The notes beneath the pieces were generated by a model. The model saw nothing but the letters and a program-made list of their open reading frames with translations, searched no databases and was not told the origin of the DNA. The position numbers were made by a program, and so were the translations under genes. Below, piece by piece: positions 1 through 7,996 of a DNA stretch of 64,000 nucleotides. Source of the DNA: an uncultured Gammaproteobacteria bacterium (lineage in GTDB: Bacteria > Pseudomonadota > Gammaproteobacteria > JAADHQ01). The stretch lies in assembly GCA_947258755.1 (NCBI GenBank), contig CAMYJO010000008.1, positions 1-64,000 of the forward strand. The letters are read 5' to 3'. Positions within the stretch are counted from its first letter, which is position 1; each line of letters starts with the position of its first letter.

Positions 1-93
1 CTGCGCACCAGTGTGGAAACCGGCAATACCCAGGCCGTACTGGATGGTGATCTCGATGCATTTATCGAGGCGAGTTTGAAGAGTGGAATATAA
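1..93 (+). CDS. prfB: Peptide chain release factor 2, C-terminal end (partial)
   Basis: Only the last 30 codons are in the window, in frame 1 and ending with TAA at 91-93. The encoded tail reads [20 protein letters not shown] followed by [10 protein letters not shown], which closely matches the C-terminus of bacterial RF2 (domain IV end). RF2 recognises UGA and UAA stop codons and triggers peptide release on the ribosome. lysS follows after 24 bp on the same strand, the usual prfB-lysS pairing of gammaproteobacteria. The GGQ motif and the autoregulatory frameshift site lie outside the window. Confidence 0.93.
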   Translation: MRTSVETGNTQAVLDGDLDAFIEASLKSGI

Positions 94-117
94 CAACAAG
101 TAGCAAAGATTGAGAAC

Positions 118-1632
118 ATGAGCGAAGACAAGAACACTGAACAACAGACGCAACAGGATGAAAATAAACTGATTGCAGAGCGCCGCGCTAAACTAGCGGG
201 TATTCGTGAACAGGGTAATGCCTTTCCCAACGATTTCAGGCGTAATGTCGTCGCCGGTGAATTACATGCCGAGTATGCCGACAAGAGCAAGGAAGAGCTG
301 GAGGAATTGAATATTCGTGTCACTATTGCTGGGCGCATGATGTTAAAGCGCGTCATGGGCAAGGCCAGTTTTGCCACTATTCAGGACATGTCCGGTCGTA
401 TTCAATTTTATGTAGTGCGTGATGACCTGCCCGAAGGTGTCTATAACCAGCAGTTCAAGAAATGGGATATCGGCGATATCATCGGTGGTGAAGGTGTGCT
501 GATGAAGACCAACAAGGGCGAGCTATCAGTCAAGGTGGATAGTATCCGCCTGCTGACCAAGGCGCTGCGGCCATTGCCGGAAAAATTCAAGGGCCTGACC
601 GATACCGAGGCGCGCTATCGTCAACGTTATATCGACCTGATCATGAATGACGTTACCCGTAAAACATTCAATACGCGTAATCGTATCATTACCTATATCC
701 GTAATTTCCTCAATGACAGAAGTTTCATGGAAGTGGAAACGCCAATGATGCAGGTCATTCCAGGCGGTGCAACGGCACGGCCTTTTACCACGTTTCATAA
801 TGCACTGGACATGGACCTGTTTCTACGTATTGCCCCGGAACTGTATCTGAAGCGCCTGGTGGTCGGTGGCTTTGAACGGGTTTACGAAATCAATCGTAAC
901 TTCCGCAATGAAGGACTGTCGACCCGGCATAACCCTGAGTTCACCATGATTGAATTCTACGAGGCCTATGCTGACTACCGGGACCTGATGAACCTGACCG
1001 AGCAAATGTTACGTGGTATTGCCGAAGATGTGATTGGCTCAAGTACCATCCATTACCAGGGCGATGAGTATGATTTTGGCAAACCGTTTACACGCATGAC
1101 CGTAGTGGAATCGATTCTGCATTTTAATGAATCGATCAGCGCCGACATGTTACAGGATCTGGACAGTGCTCGCGCCGTGGCCAAGGGCCTGGATATACCT
1201 TTAAAAGATAGCTATGGACTGGGCAAGGTGCAGATCGAGATCTTCGAAAAAACCGTTGAACACCGTCTCAAGGACCCAACCTTTATTACTGCCTACCCGA
1301 CCGAGGTTTCTCCACTGGCGCGCCGTAATGATGATGATCCGTTTGTCACCGACCGCTTCGAATTCTTTGTCGGCGGGCGAGAAGTGGCCAATGGCTTTTC
1401 TGAATTGAATGATGCCGAAGATCAGGCCGAACGTTTCCGCATGCAGGTTGAAGAGAAAGATGCCGGTGATGAAGAGGCCATGCATTTTGATGCTGATTAT
1501 ATCTGTGCGCTGGAACATGGTATGCCACCGACGGCAGGTGAAGGTATCGGTATCGACCGCCTGGTGATGCTGTTTACCGATTCACCCTCTATTCGGGATG
1601 TATTACTGTTTCCGCACATGAGACCTGAATAG
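118..1632 (+). CDS. lysS: Lysyl-tRNA synthetase, class II
   Basis: Cytosolic enzyme that charges tRNA-Lys with lysine using ATP. The 504 residues match the usual length. An OB-fold anticodon-binding domain lies at about residues 65-160 ([17 protein letters not shown]), followed by the class II catalytic core with motif 2 ([16 protein letters not shown], about 265-280) and motif 3 ([20 protein letters not shown], near the C-terminus). The substrate-pocket segment GGATARPF is present. The N-terminal 30 residues are charged and Gln-rich, as in other LysS. Start ATG at 118 lies 24 bp after prfB, so the two genes are probably co-transcribed. No frameshift or missing motif seen. Confidence 0.98.
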   Translation: MSEDKNTEQQTQQDENKLIAERRAKLAGIREQGNAFPNDFRRNVVAGELHAEYADKSKEELEELNIRVTIAGRMMLKRVMGKASFATIQDMSGRIQFYVVRDDLPEGVYNQQFKKWDIGDIIGGEGVLMKTNKGELSVKVDSIRLLTKALRPLPEKFKGLTDTEARYRQRYIDLIMNDVTRKTFNTRNRIITYIRNFLNDRSFMEVETPMMQVIPGGATARPFTTFHNALDMDLFLRIAPELYLKRLVVGGFERVYEINRNFRNEGLSTRHNPEFTMIEFYEAYADYRDLMNLTEQMLRGIAEDVIGSSTIHYQGDEYDFGKPFTRMTVVESILHFNESISADMLQDLDSARAVAKGLDIPLKDSYGLGKVQIEIFEKTVEHRLKDPTFITAYPTEVSPLARRNDDDPFVTDRFEFFVGGREVANGFSELNDAEDQAERFRMQVEEKDAGDEEAMHFDADYICALEHGMPPTAGEGIGIDRLVMLFTDSPSIRDVLLFPHMRPE

Positions 1633-2163
1633 GGTTTCTTCTTTATACCTTTGTCTGCCTGGCATTGGTCTATGTCGGCAATGATCGAGCGATTAAATTA
1701 GCATGCTGCCTGCTGCGGCCTGCCTTTGTTTATCGGTCAATATATGCATTTCTGATCTGACTGCCAGTATCACCATGGACAATACCCACCTGTCCAATTC
1801 CACATAGTTGTACCAATATTCGACTTTGACCCGCTTGTTTTGGTCTTCAATATTTCGTTTATCGCCACGTCTTATAAGAACATGCATAGCTGCGGATAAT
1901 AATGTATTTCGTGTATGTGCACCAAAAAACAGCAAAAAGTCACAAATAAGATATAAGTATTTATTATTTATAGTAAATTTAAGTTGATCATGCCAGGTTT
2001 CAATGATGGGATAGGTATAGACACGGGTGTTTATATTTATTATATTAGTGTTTAATAAAATTAACATGATAGTTAAATTATTGATATAAGTCGTTATCGT
2101 CTTATCGCTTTTTGAAACGATGACTATGGATAGTTTTTATTGTGACTTGGGCAGGTATGCAAG
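1633..2163. other. 531-bp intergenic region, no convincing gene
   Basis: AT-rich spacer between lysS and the first regulator. A 124-codon open frame lies on the minus strand (2067 to 1693). Its first 50 residues are Ile/Asn/Tyr-rich and resemble translated AT-rich DNA. Its middle has an RRGDKR segment that faintly recalls a PilZ start but no complete PilZ motif. I do not call it a gene. No clear terminator follows lysS. The promoter of the gene at 2164 should lie in the AT-rich part at 2040-2150. Confidence 0.5.
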
Positions 2164-3078
2164 ATGATAAATCGATCTAGGCTATTAAGAATATGTTTTA
2201 CTCGAGAGGATACTCCTCTGGAGACACCGGAATTGGCAAAGAAATACCTTGAGATTTATAGTGCCAGAATCTCACCTTCCTTACTTGAAGACATTGCCGA
2301 TGTTGATCCAGATATTCTTTGTTTCGATTTCGACTACCCGGATGAATCACAACTACTTTTGTTACGTAAAATAAAAGAAAAGCTTCCTGCCATTCCTATA
2401 TTGATGATGACTGACTACCATTCAGAAGCACTAGTGCTTTGGGCATTACGCGCACGCGTGTGGGATTATTTTATCAAGCCATTAAATCCAGAAGAGTTTA
2501 TAAAATCCGTAAAAAAACTCAATAGATTTAAAAATGAAAAAGAGTTAGTTGATTCGCGTAAATTAATACGTCCGACGTCACCCGTTCAATATATAGGTAG
2601 GGTAGGTGTATCTGAAAGCATAGGTAGTTCCAGCGTCCGGCGTGCGGTCACTAAGGCTATGATATATATCGAGAACAATATCAGCAAAAAAATATCTTTA
2701 AAGAAGATTGCGGAACATTGTGGGATAAGCCCATCATATTTAAGTAGAGAATTTAAGACAATATCTGGTATGACTTTTTCAGATTATCTGCTTAAAACCA
2801 GAATAAAACTTGCCATTAAATTACTCAGTAAAGATGATATGACTGTAACTGCAGTTTGTTATGATGTTGGATTTCATGACTTGACTTATTTCGGACGTAT
2901 ATTCAAACGCTATACAGGGGTTAACCCATCAAGCTACCATGAAAGTGTCGTTAGCAAAAGCCAGGAGTGTCTGGCAAATTCTGACAAGCAATTTGCAAAT
3001 ATCAATGCAGATATCGATAATTCAACTGCGAATCTTCGTGCGGAATTATTCTTGCAGCGTTGTCGTGGCGAAGCGTGA
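2164..3078 (+). CDS. Receiver-domain AraC-family transcriptional regulator, copy 1
   Basis: A 304-residue protein with an N-terminal receiver-like domain (about 1-125) and a C-terminal AraC/XylS double helix-turn-helix (about 165-265; SPSYLSREFKTISGMTFSDY and CYDVGFHDLTYFGRIFKRY). In the receiver, the probable phospho-acceptor Asp55 (ILCFDFDYP), the switch Thr83 (MMTDYHSE) and Lys105 (YFIKPL) are present, so phosphorylation is conceivable. The N-terminal acidic pair is not clearly conserved. No histidine kinase gene is adjacent. A paralogue lies just downstream, and both precede the Tad pilus locus in the same direction, so I infer they control it. Orphan response regulator is the cautious name. 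Confidence 0.85.
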   Translation: MINRSRLLRICFTREDTPLETPELAKKYLEIYSARISPSLLEDIADVDPDILCFDFDYPDESQLLLLRKIKEKLPAIPILMMTDYHSEALVLWALRARVWDYFIKPLNPEEFIKSVKKLNRFKNEKELVDSRKLIRPTSPVQYIGRVGVSESIGSSSVRRAVTKAMIYIENNISKKISLKKIAEHCGISPSYLSREFKTISGMTFSDYLLKTRIKLAIKLLSKDDMTVTAVCYDVGFHDLTYFGRIFKRYTGVNPSSYHESVVSKSQECLANSDKQFANINADIDNSTANLRAELFLQRCRGEA

Positions 3079-3141
3079 ACGCCAGGGTATTTCGAACAGC
3101 CAAAACATAAAGCCCTTTATGTTCACTCTTGTATTAACGAT

Positions 3142-3173
3142 TTAACTCTTACGGAAGAGAGAGTTAAGTTTTT
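3142..3173 (+). terminator. Probable intrinsic terminator after regulator copy 1
   Basis: Inverted repeat TTAACTCT (3142-3149) and AGAGTTAA (3160-3167) with a 10-nt loop, followed by GTTTTT. It lies 64 bp past the stop of the upstream regulator gene, so the two paralogues are probably separate transcripts. Confidence 0.6.
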
Positions 3174-3642
3174 CCCGAATAATCTCATTATCTTCAGCGA
3201 GTTACTGCTCTGCATCATTGCTATAAATTCATTTTGATTCTAAATATCTGCATTTTGATAGTTTTATTACTCAGGTAAACGTATGTTCGAGAGTAGCTAA
3301 GGGTCAGCAAAAGAATTTAGTATGGAATATGAGCTGAAGTGTAACGATATTTATAATGAATCCAGGTGGTTGTAACAATATAGAATATTTTACATTAAAA
3401 AATAATAATAAGTTTATATAAATATAAATTAACAAATGATAATAAAATACTAACTAAAGGCAATATTGTACTAACGCCATTACATGTTTCTCCTGTATCA
3501 ATTATAAACAGTGCAAGTAAGGTTTAATTATCGAAAACAAAACTTTAACGCACACAGAATAAAATAAAAAATAATAATAAAAAAAACAGGACCTTATAGT
3601 TGGTAAATCATTTTGTCGCGCAGATGTCGCCTAGGGGATAAT
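3174..3642. other. Very AT-rich intergenic region between the two regulators
   Basis: About 470 bp without a supported gene. The part at 3380-3600 is extremely AT-rich with runs of A and AT, typical of a promoter or H-NS-type silenced spacer. No riboswitch or conserved RNA was recognised. Confidence 0.5.
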
Positions 3643-4518
3643 ATGAAAAAGCAAGTATTGCTTAGAATGAACTTAACAGGTACATCATCAAGGATGGAGT
3701 TACCTGCTAATCTCGAAAAATCTATAAATGTAATTGATATAGTTCCAGGACAAGATGTAGAAAAGACTATATCGCTTAATAAACCCGGTATCATATGCTT
3801 TGATTTTGACTGCCCGTTTGTTCAGGGTCTTAGTTTGCTTCGTAGTATAAAGCAGAAATTTCCTTCGATTCCGATTTTAATGCTAACAGAGCACCATTCC
3901 GAATCACTTGTGTTATGGGCTTTGCGTTCCCGCGTCTGGGATTATTTTGTCAAGCCTGTTAACGACAAATCACTAGCCAGCATATTATTGCAAGTGGAAG
4001 CATTAGGTGATGTCAACGTTAATAGAGAAAATAGAAAGTTAGTGTTACCAAGATCACTAGTGCAGGGATGTGAAAATGATACCAGTAGCGAGAACGGCAG
4101 GGATAAGACTAAAAATGCCATAGAAAAAGCGATATTTTATTTGAATAACAATTTAAGTAAAAAAATTATTGCCAAGGAAGTAGCAAGTCATTGTGGTATG
4201 AGTCCATTTCACTTTAGTCGCTCATTTAAACAGGTCTGCGGTGTTACTTTTTCTGATTATTTATTAGAAAGACGTATTACAAAGGCTAAGGAGTTGATTT
4301 ATGATCATAATGTTTCGATCACAAGTGTGTGTTATGACGTAGGTTTTCGCGATCTTTCGTACTTTAGCAGAGTGTTTAAACGCTATCATGGAATGACACC
4401 ATCTGAATACCGAAAATACTGCAATAACAAGCGTTATATTAAAAATGATCATGCGCGACCAAGACAGGCAGGGGCGCGTATAGTAAATGAAGAAGGTGTT
4501 TCTTTATTGCATATATAA
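3643..4518 (+). CDS. Receiver-domain AraC-family transcriptional regulator, copy 2
   Basis: A 291-residue paralogue of the gene at 2164 with the same two-domain plan. I chose ATG 3643 because AGGGGAT lies just upstream; an in-frame TTG at 3613 has no such site. Receiver residues Asp54 (ICFDFDCP), Thr82 (MLTEHHSE) and Lys104 (YFVKPV) line up with copy 1. The AraC region carries SPFHFSRSFKQVCGVTFSDY and CYDVGFRDLSYFSRVFKRY. Similarity to copy 1 is strongest around VLWALR and VWDYF and in both recognition helices, so the DNA targets may overlap. The last ~30 residues are basic and divergent. Duplication with later divergence is likely. Confidence 0.85.
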   Translation: MKKQVLLRMNLTGTSSRMELPANLEKSINVIDIVPGQDVEKTISLNKPGIICFDFDCPFVQGLSLLRSIKQKFPSIPILMLTEHHSESLVLWALRSRVWDYFVKPVNDKSLASILLQVEALGDVNVNRENRKLVLPRSLVQGCENDTSSENGRDKTKNAIEKAIFYLNNNLSKKIIAKEVASHCGMSPFHFSRSFKQVCGVTFSDYLLERRITKAKELIYDHNVSITSVCYDVGFRDLSYFSRVFKRYHGMTPSEYRKYCNNKRYIKNDHARPRQAGARIVNEEGVSLLHI

Positions 4519-4926
4519 ATAAAGCTCAACATCCAAGAGAGTTATAAAGTGAATATAATGCACAAGATTGGTGCCTGGTTAATGCATAAAAATATTTCCT
4601 ACAATAACCTATAAAAGCACAGACTAGACTGGATATGCTAACAGTCTTGAAAGTAATGATTAATATTATAGTGCAGTATTTTTGTCTACTTTACTTATAC
4701 TCAATCAGGTTTTATAAAGTAAAATATCATACCTAAAGCATGCATAGCGGCGATGCAATGTCGTCATAATGTTTTATGTCTTGCAGTGAATCAATTCTAA
4801 AATAATTATACCTTCCAGCAACAGACTCATAGCAATAATAAAATGAATTGCGTAAATTAATATTGAAGCGAGGTTTTATTTCGCCTATTTATTAAATTCA
4901 ATAATCCCATTTGGAGGGTATTTAAA
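4519..4926. other. Intergenic region upstream of the pilin gene
   Basis: About 408 bp, AT-rich, no supported gene. It must hold the promoter for the Tad operon and is the natural place for binding sites of the two AraC-type regulators. A strong ribosome-binding site GGAGGGT (4914-4920) precedes the pilin ATG. I did not find a sigma-54 -24/-12 motif. Confidence 0.5.
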
Positions 4927-5115
4927 ATGTCTACGTTACTTCAACATGTAAAAGACTTCATCCAGGATGAAGAAGGTTTGACAACCGTCGAATATGCTAT
5001 TGCTGGCGGCCTGATAGGACTTGCTGTAATAACAGCATTTCAGGCACTAGGCGGAACAGTAGGCGGTATTATAACTGCGATCGATACTCTGCTTAGTGGA
5101 GCTACAGGTCCATAG
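4927..5115 (+). CDS. flp: Flp-family type IVb prepilin
   Basis: The 62-residue major pilin subunit of the Tad (Flp) pilus. A 17-residue leader ends in Gly17, followed by LTTVEYAIAGG with Glu at +5 and Tyr at +6 of the mature protein, the signature of Flp pilins cut by a TadV-type peptidase. The mature part (45 residues) is a single hydrophobic helix with a short Gly-rich tail. Translation starts at ATG 4927 behind a near-consensus GGAGGG site, fitting high expression. A hairpin follows the stop codon, so the pilin is probably made in excess over the downstream assembly genes. Confidence 0.95.
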   Translation: MSTLLQHVKDFIQDEEGLTTVEYAIAGGLIGLAVITAFQALGGTVGGIITAIDTLLSGATGP

Positions 5116-5124
5116 CAATTCGTC

Positions 5125-5155
5125 AAGGGAGAGACATCCAGTCTCTCCCTTTATT
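5125..5155 (+). terminator. Hairpin after flp (partial terminator or mRNA stabiliser)
   Basis: Perfect 11-bp stem AAGGGAGAGAC (5125-5135) / GTCTCTCCCTT (5141-5151) with a 5-nt loop, followed by TATT. The T-run is short, so partial read-through into the assembly genes is plausible. Confidence 0.65.
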
Positions 5156-5201
5156 GCTAATAGTAAGCTGCAAAAATCAAATTTAATTACGATAACACGC
5201 T

Positions 5202-5729
5202 ATGACTCTATTAATATATTTCAAGCTAAGTCTAATAATACTGCTCGGTGTAGCAGTGGTCTGTGACTTACGCGAAAACAGAATACCTAATTCGATAGTG
5301 CTGTTAATCCTCGTACTCGGCGTGACATCCAGTGCGTATGTGCAAGGGTCTGATACCGTATTGATGTCATTAGCAGGTGTTGTTACAGGGATATGTTTAT
5401 TCCTGCCATTTTATGTTTTTGGTGGAATGGGAGCGGGTGATGTGAAATTGATGGGGGCTGTTGGTGCTTTTCTCGGTCCAGCAACAACGGTATTTGCTGT
5501 CGGTTTAACGCTGATAACGGGAGCAATTCTGGCAATAGCTGTGTTGGTATATTTTACGACACAAAAAAACAGGTCTCCATCTTATAACACGGTAGAGATA
5601 GCACAATCTAATAGTAGTGATGCGCTCGGCGGACCGGATTTACAGAGTGGTTCGTCTCATCTGCTCAAGAAGCGCTTTCCGTATGCAATTGCCATTGCAT
5701 TTGGGTCGACAATTGCTTTATTCATATAA
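5202..5729 (+). CDS. tadV: Prepilin peptidase, A24 family (TadV/CpaA)
   Basis: Inner-membrane aspartic peptidase that removes the leader from Flp prepilin and the TadE/F pseudopilins. The 175 residues form several hydrophobic helices. Catalytic Asp22 (VVCDLRENRIPN) and Asp80 in GGMGAGDVKLMG (the GxGD motif) are both present. It lacks the N-terminal methylase domain of PilD, as TadV/CpaA proteins do. A loop at about 125-155 before the last helix is hydrophilic. It sits 86 bp after flp in the same direction. Confidence 0.93.
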   Translation: MTLLIYFKLSLIILLGVAVVCDLRENRIPNSIVLLILVLGVTSSAYVQGSDTVLMSLAGVVTGICLFLPFYVFGGMGAGDVKLMGAVGAFLGPATTVFAVGLTLITGAILAIAVLVYFTTQKNRSPSYNTVEIAQSNSSDALGGPDLQSGSSHLLKKRFPYAIAIAFGSTIALFI

Positions 5730-5760
5730 GTATTATGTGCGGTAGAGGCTCATAGACAGA

Positions 5761-7116
5761 ATGACATATTTATCACAACAAGAAAAATATAGCGTTACTG
5801 ATCATCTAATGCCAGATGTAGTCGCGCTCGCACCACGGCCACGGAAAATGATTGAGACAGGACTCAGTCGTAACTATCTTGAGGAGATAGTAGCCAAGCA
5901 CCTGTATGATGGTGGTGTACAGGACTTGCAAACACTTATCGCACGAATTGCACTGTCAGGACCCGTATTAGAAGAAATAATAGGTCATCTACGTAACAGT
6001 CATTATGTAGAAGTGCGTGGTATGTCAGATCATAATGTGGGGCTACGCTATGCATTGACTGACAAGGGACGTGCGCTTGCAAGTGCGGCACTGCTTAAAA
6101 GCGGGTACCTGGGTCCAGCGCCTATAACTGTTGAACATTATGCAAGCATCGTAAATGCACAGACAGTACACGGTCATGAAATTACTAAAGAAAAAATGCA
6201 AAGTTTCTTTTCAGACGTAATTATTGATTCAAATTTGCTGAATGAGCTGGGGCCTGCCATGCACTCGGGGCGTCCAGTGTTTTTGTACGGGCCACCGGGT
6301 ACTGGTAAAACCTATATTGGCCAGCGTCTTGCACGTTTGTTGAGCGGGCCAGTATTAATTCCACATGCAATTGCAATAGGTGAAACTACTATTCAACTTT
6401 TTGATCCGGTTGTGCATCAGCCTATCGAATTAAATGATGATGGTATGAGGTTGCAGCAGGGCTTTGACCCTAGATTATTGTTGTGTGAAAAACCTGCCAT
6501 AGTGTCGGGAGGAGAGCTCACTCTTGATATGCTCGAGATACAATATAGCGAAAACACAAAGACCTACCAGGCTCCATTGCATTTAAAAGCGACTAACGGG
6601 ATTTACTTGATTGACGACCTGGGTAGGCAGCGAGTTGACCCTGTAGATTTATTTAATCGATGGATCGTACCTTTGGAAAATAAAGTTGATTATCTGAATC
6701 TAGGTACAGGTAAACGTTTTCCAATACCGTTCGATATGGTGTTGCTATTTTCGACAAATTTAAATCCAGTAGATTTGGCGGACGACGCATTTCTACGACG
6801 CATAGGACATAAAATTCACTTCCGTCCTGTTTCACCAGTCGAGTATAAACAGATATGGAAAGGCGTCTGTGCAGAGCGGTCAATCGATTATGATGCGGAC
6901 CTCCTGGATTTTGCAATAAACCACTTGCATAAAAAACATGAAGTGTCTTTACTGCCCTGTCACCCGCGTGATCTGCTGGGAATGGCGCTGGATCAGGCTC
7001 GCTATCTGTCAAATAACAACTCAATAACACAGGACATGCTTGAAAAAGCCTGGTCAAATTACTTTATATCACTTGATTCGGATTTACAGACAGTTTCACC
7101 TGATATGCATATATAG
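5761..7116 (+). CDS. AAA+ ATPase of the Tad locus, unknown role
   Basis: A 451-residue protein with an N-terminal ~110-residue winged-helix-like segment (LEEIVAKHLYDGGVQDLQTL) and a C-terminal AAA+ module: Walker A GPPGTGKT near residue 177, Walker B-like YLIDDLGRQ near 281, and sensor region LLFSTNLNP. It differs from TadA and TadZ, the standard ATPases of the system, both of which are present further on. It lies between tadV and rcpC in the same direction with gaps of 31 and 20 bp, so it is part of the operon. A MoxR-like or regulatory remodelling function is possible. I cannot assign a substrate. Confidence 0.8.
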   Translation: MTYLSQQEKYSVTDHLMPDVVALAPRPRKMIETGLSRNYLEEIVAKHLYDGGVQDLQTLIARIALSGPVLEEIIGHLRNSHYVEVRGMSDHNVGLRYALTDKGRALASAALLKSGYLGPAPITVEHYASIVNAQTVHGHEITKEKMQSFFSDVIIDSNLLNELGPAMHSGRPVFLYGPPGTGKTYIGQRLARLLSGPVLIPHAIAIGETTIQLFDPVVHQPIELNDDGMRLQQGFDPRLLLCEKPAIVSGGELTLDMLEIQYSENTKTYQAPLHLKATNGIYLIDDLGRQRVDPVDLFNRWIVPLENKVDYLNLGTGKRFPIPFDMVLLFSTNLNPVDLADDAFLRRIGHKIHFRPVSPVEYKQIWKGVCAERSIDYDADLLDFAINHLHKKHEVSLLPCHPRDLLGMALDQARYLSNNNSITQDMLEKAWSNYFISLDSDLQTVSPDMHI

Positions 7117-7136
7117 ACGTACGTGGAGAATATATT

Positions 7137-7928
7137 ATGACAAGGTCCGGAAAGACATTTACATTATTTATCGTTGCGTTATTTCTTGGTGTAGCAGCAA
7201 CATGGGCAGCCAATCGCTGGATACAGAACAGATTGCTTCCGTCAGAAAATAATCAGGCAGATACTGCAACAGTCGTCGTAGCTGCTCTTGATATTCCGTT
7301 TGGCCAAAAAATCGAGTTGGCTCATGTTACCACCATTAATTGGCCGAAAAATTCTGTTCCTAAAGGTGTTTTTTCTGATCTGGAGCAAGTTAATGGTAAA
7401 ATCACAAATCAAAAAGTACTAAAAGGTGAGCTGTTACTTGATAAGCGTATTGTCGATGAAGCCAGCGGAAGCACCCTTTCAGCAATGGTGGCACCAGGAA
7501 AACGTGCCATCACTGTCAGAGTCAACGATGTTATCGGTGTCGCAGGATTTCTACTCCCGGGCAATCGTGTCGATGTGCTTGCATCAAGAAAAGATAAAAG
7601 TAGACGCGCATACACAGATATCATTCTCGAAAATCTTAAAGTATTGGCTGTTGACCAAACTGCTACAACAGAACGAGACAAGCCTGTAGTTGTACGTGCA
7701 GTTACCTTGGAAATGGACCCAAAGGAAGCAGAAAAGCTAGTTAAGGCGACTGAAGAAGGAAGTGTCCAGCTCGCTTTACGCAACCCATTGGATGAAAGTG
7801 AAATACTCACGCGTACTGTTTCGGCGCCTAAGAAGGCTATTAAATATAAAAAGCGGAGTAAATCAAAACGGAGTTCAGTAACTGTAATACGTGGTACGAC
7901 TGTAAATGTTTCTAAGGTCAAACTGTGA
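7137..7928 (+). CDS. rcpC: Flp pilus assembly protein CpaB/RcpC
   Basis: A 263-residue periplasmic protein with an N-terminal membrane anchor (about 7-24, FTLFIVALFLGVAATWA) and a SAF-type domain (about 43-105; VVVAALDIPFGQKIELAHV). The central part (MVAPGKRAITVRVNDVIGV) matches the conserved CpaB/RcpC core. The tail from about residue 235 is strongly basic (KYKKRSKSKRSS), an unusual extension that might bind peptidoglycan or secretin. RcpC is thought to work with the outer-membrane secretin of the Tad system, and the secretin gene follows directly. Confidence 0.92.
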   Translation: MTRSGKTFTLFIVALFLGVAATWAANRWIQNRLLPSENNQADTATVVVAALDIPFGQKIELAHVTTINWPKNSVPKGVFSDLEQVNGKITNQKVLKGELLLDKRIVDEASGSTLSAMVAPGKRAITVRVNDVIGVAGFLLPGNRVDVLASRKDKSRRAYTDIILENLKVLAVDQTATTERDKPVVVRAVTLEMDPKEAEKLVKATEEGSVQLALRNPLDESEILTRTVSAPKKAIKYKKRSKSKRSSVTVIRGTTVNVSKVKL

Positions 7929-7996
7929 ATAGACTTGTAGTCAGCAAAAATAGTTGCTTGTTACAATATCGTTGTGCCTATTGGGAGATATAAAAA

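Noticed and set aside
1693-2067. 124-codon minus-strand frame
   Set aside because: AT-driven composition in half its length, no convincing domain; left as part of the intergenic description.
2939-3145. Small plus-strand frame overlapping the end of regulator copy 1
   Set aside because: Out-of-frame shadow of the regulator and its trailer; no start signal.
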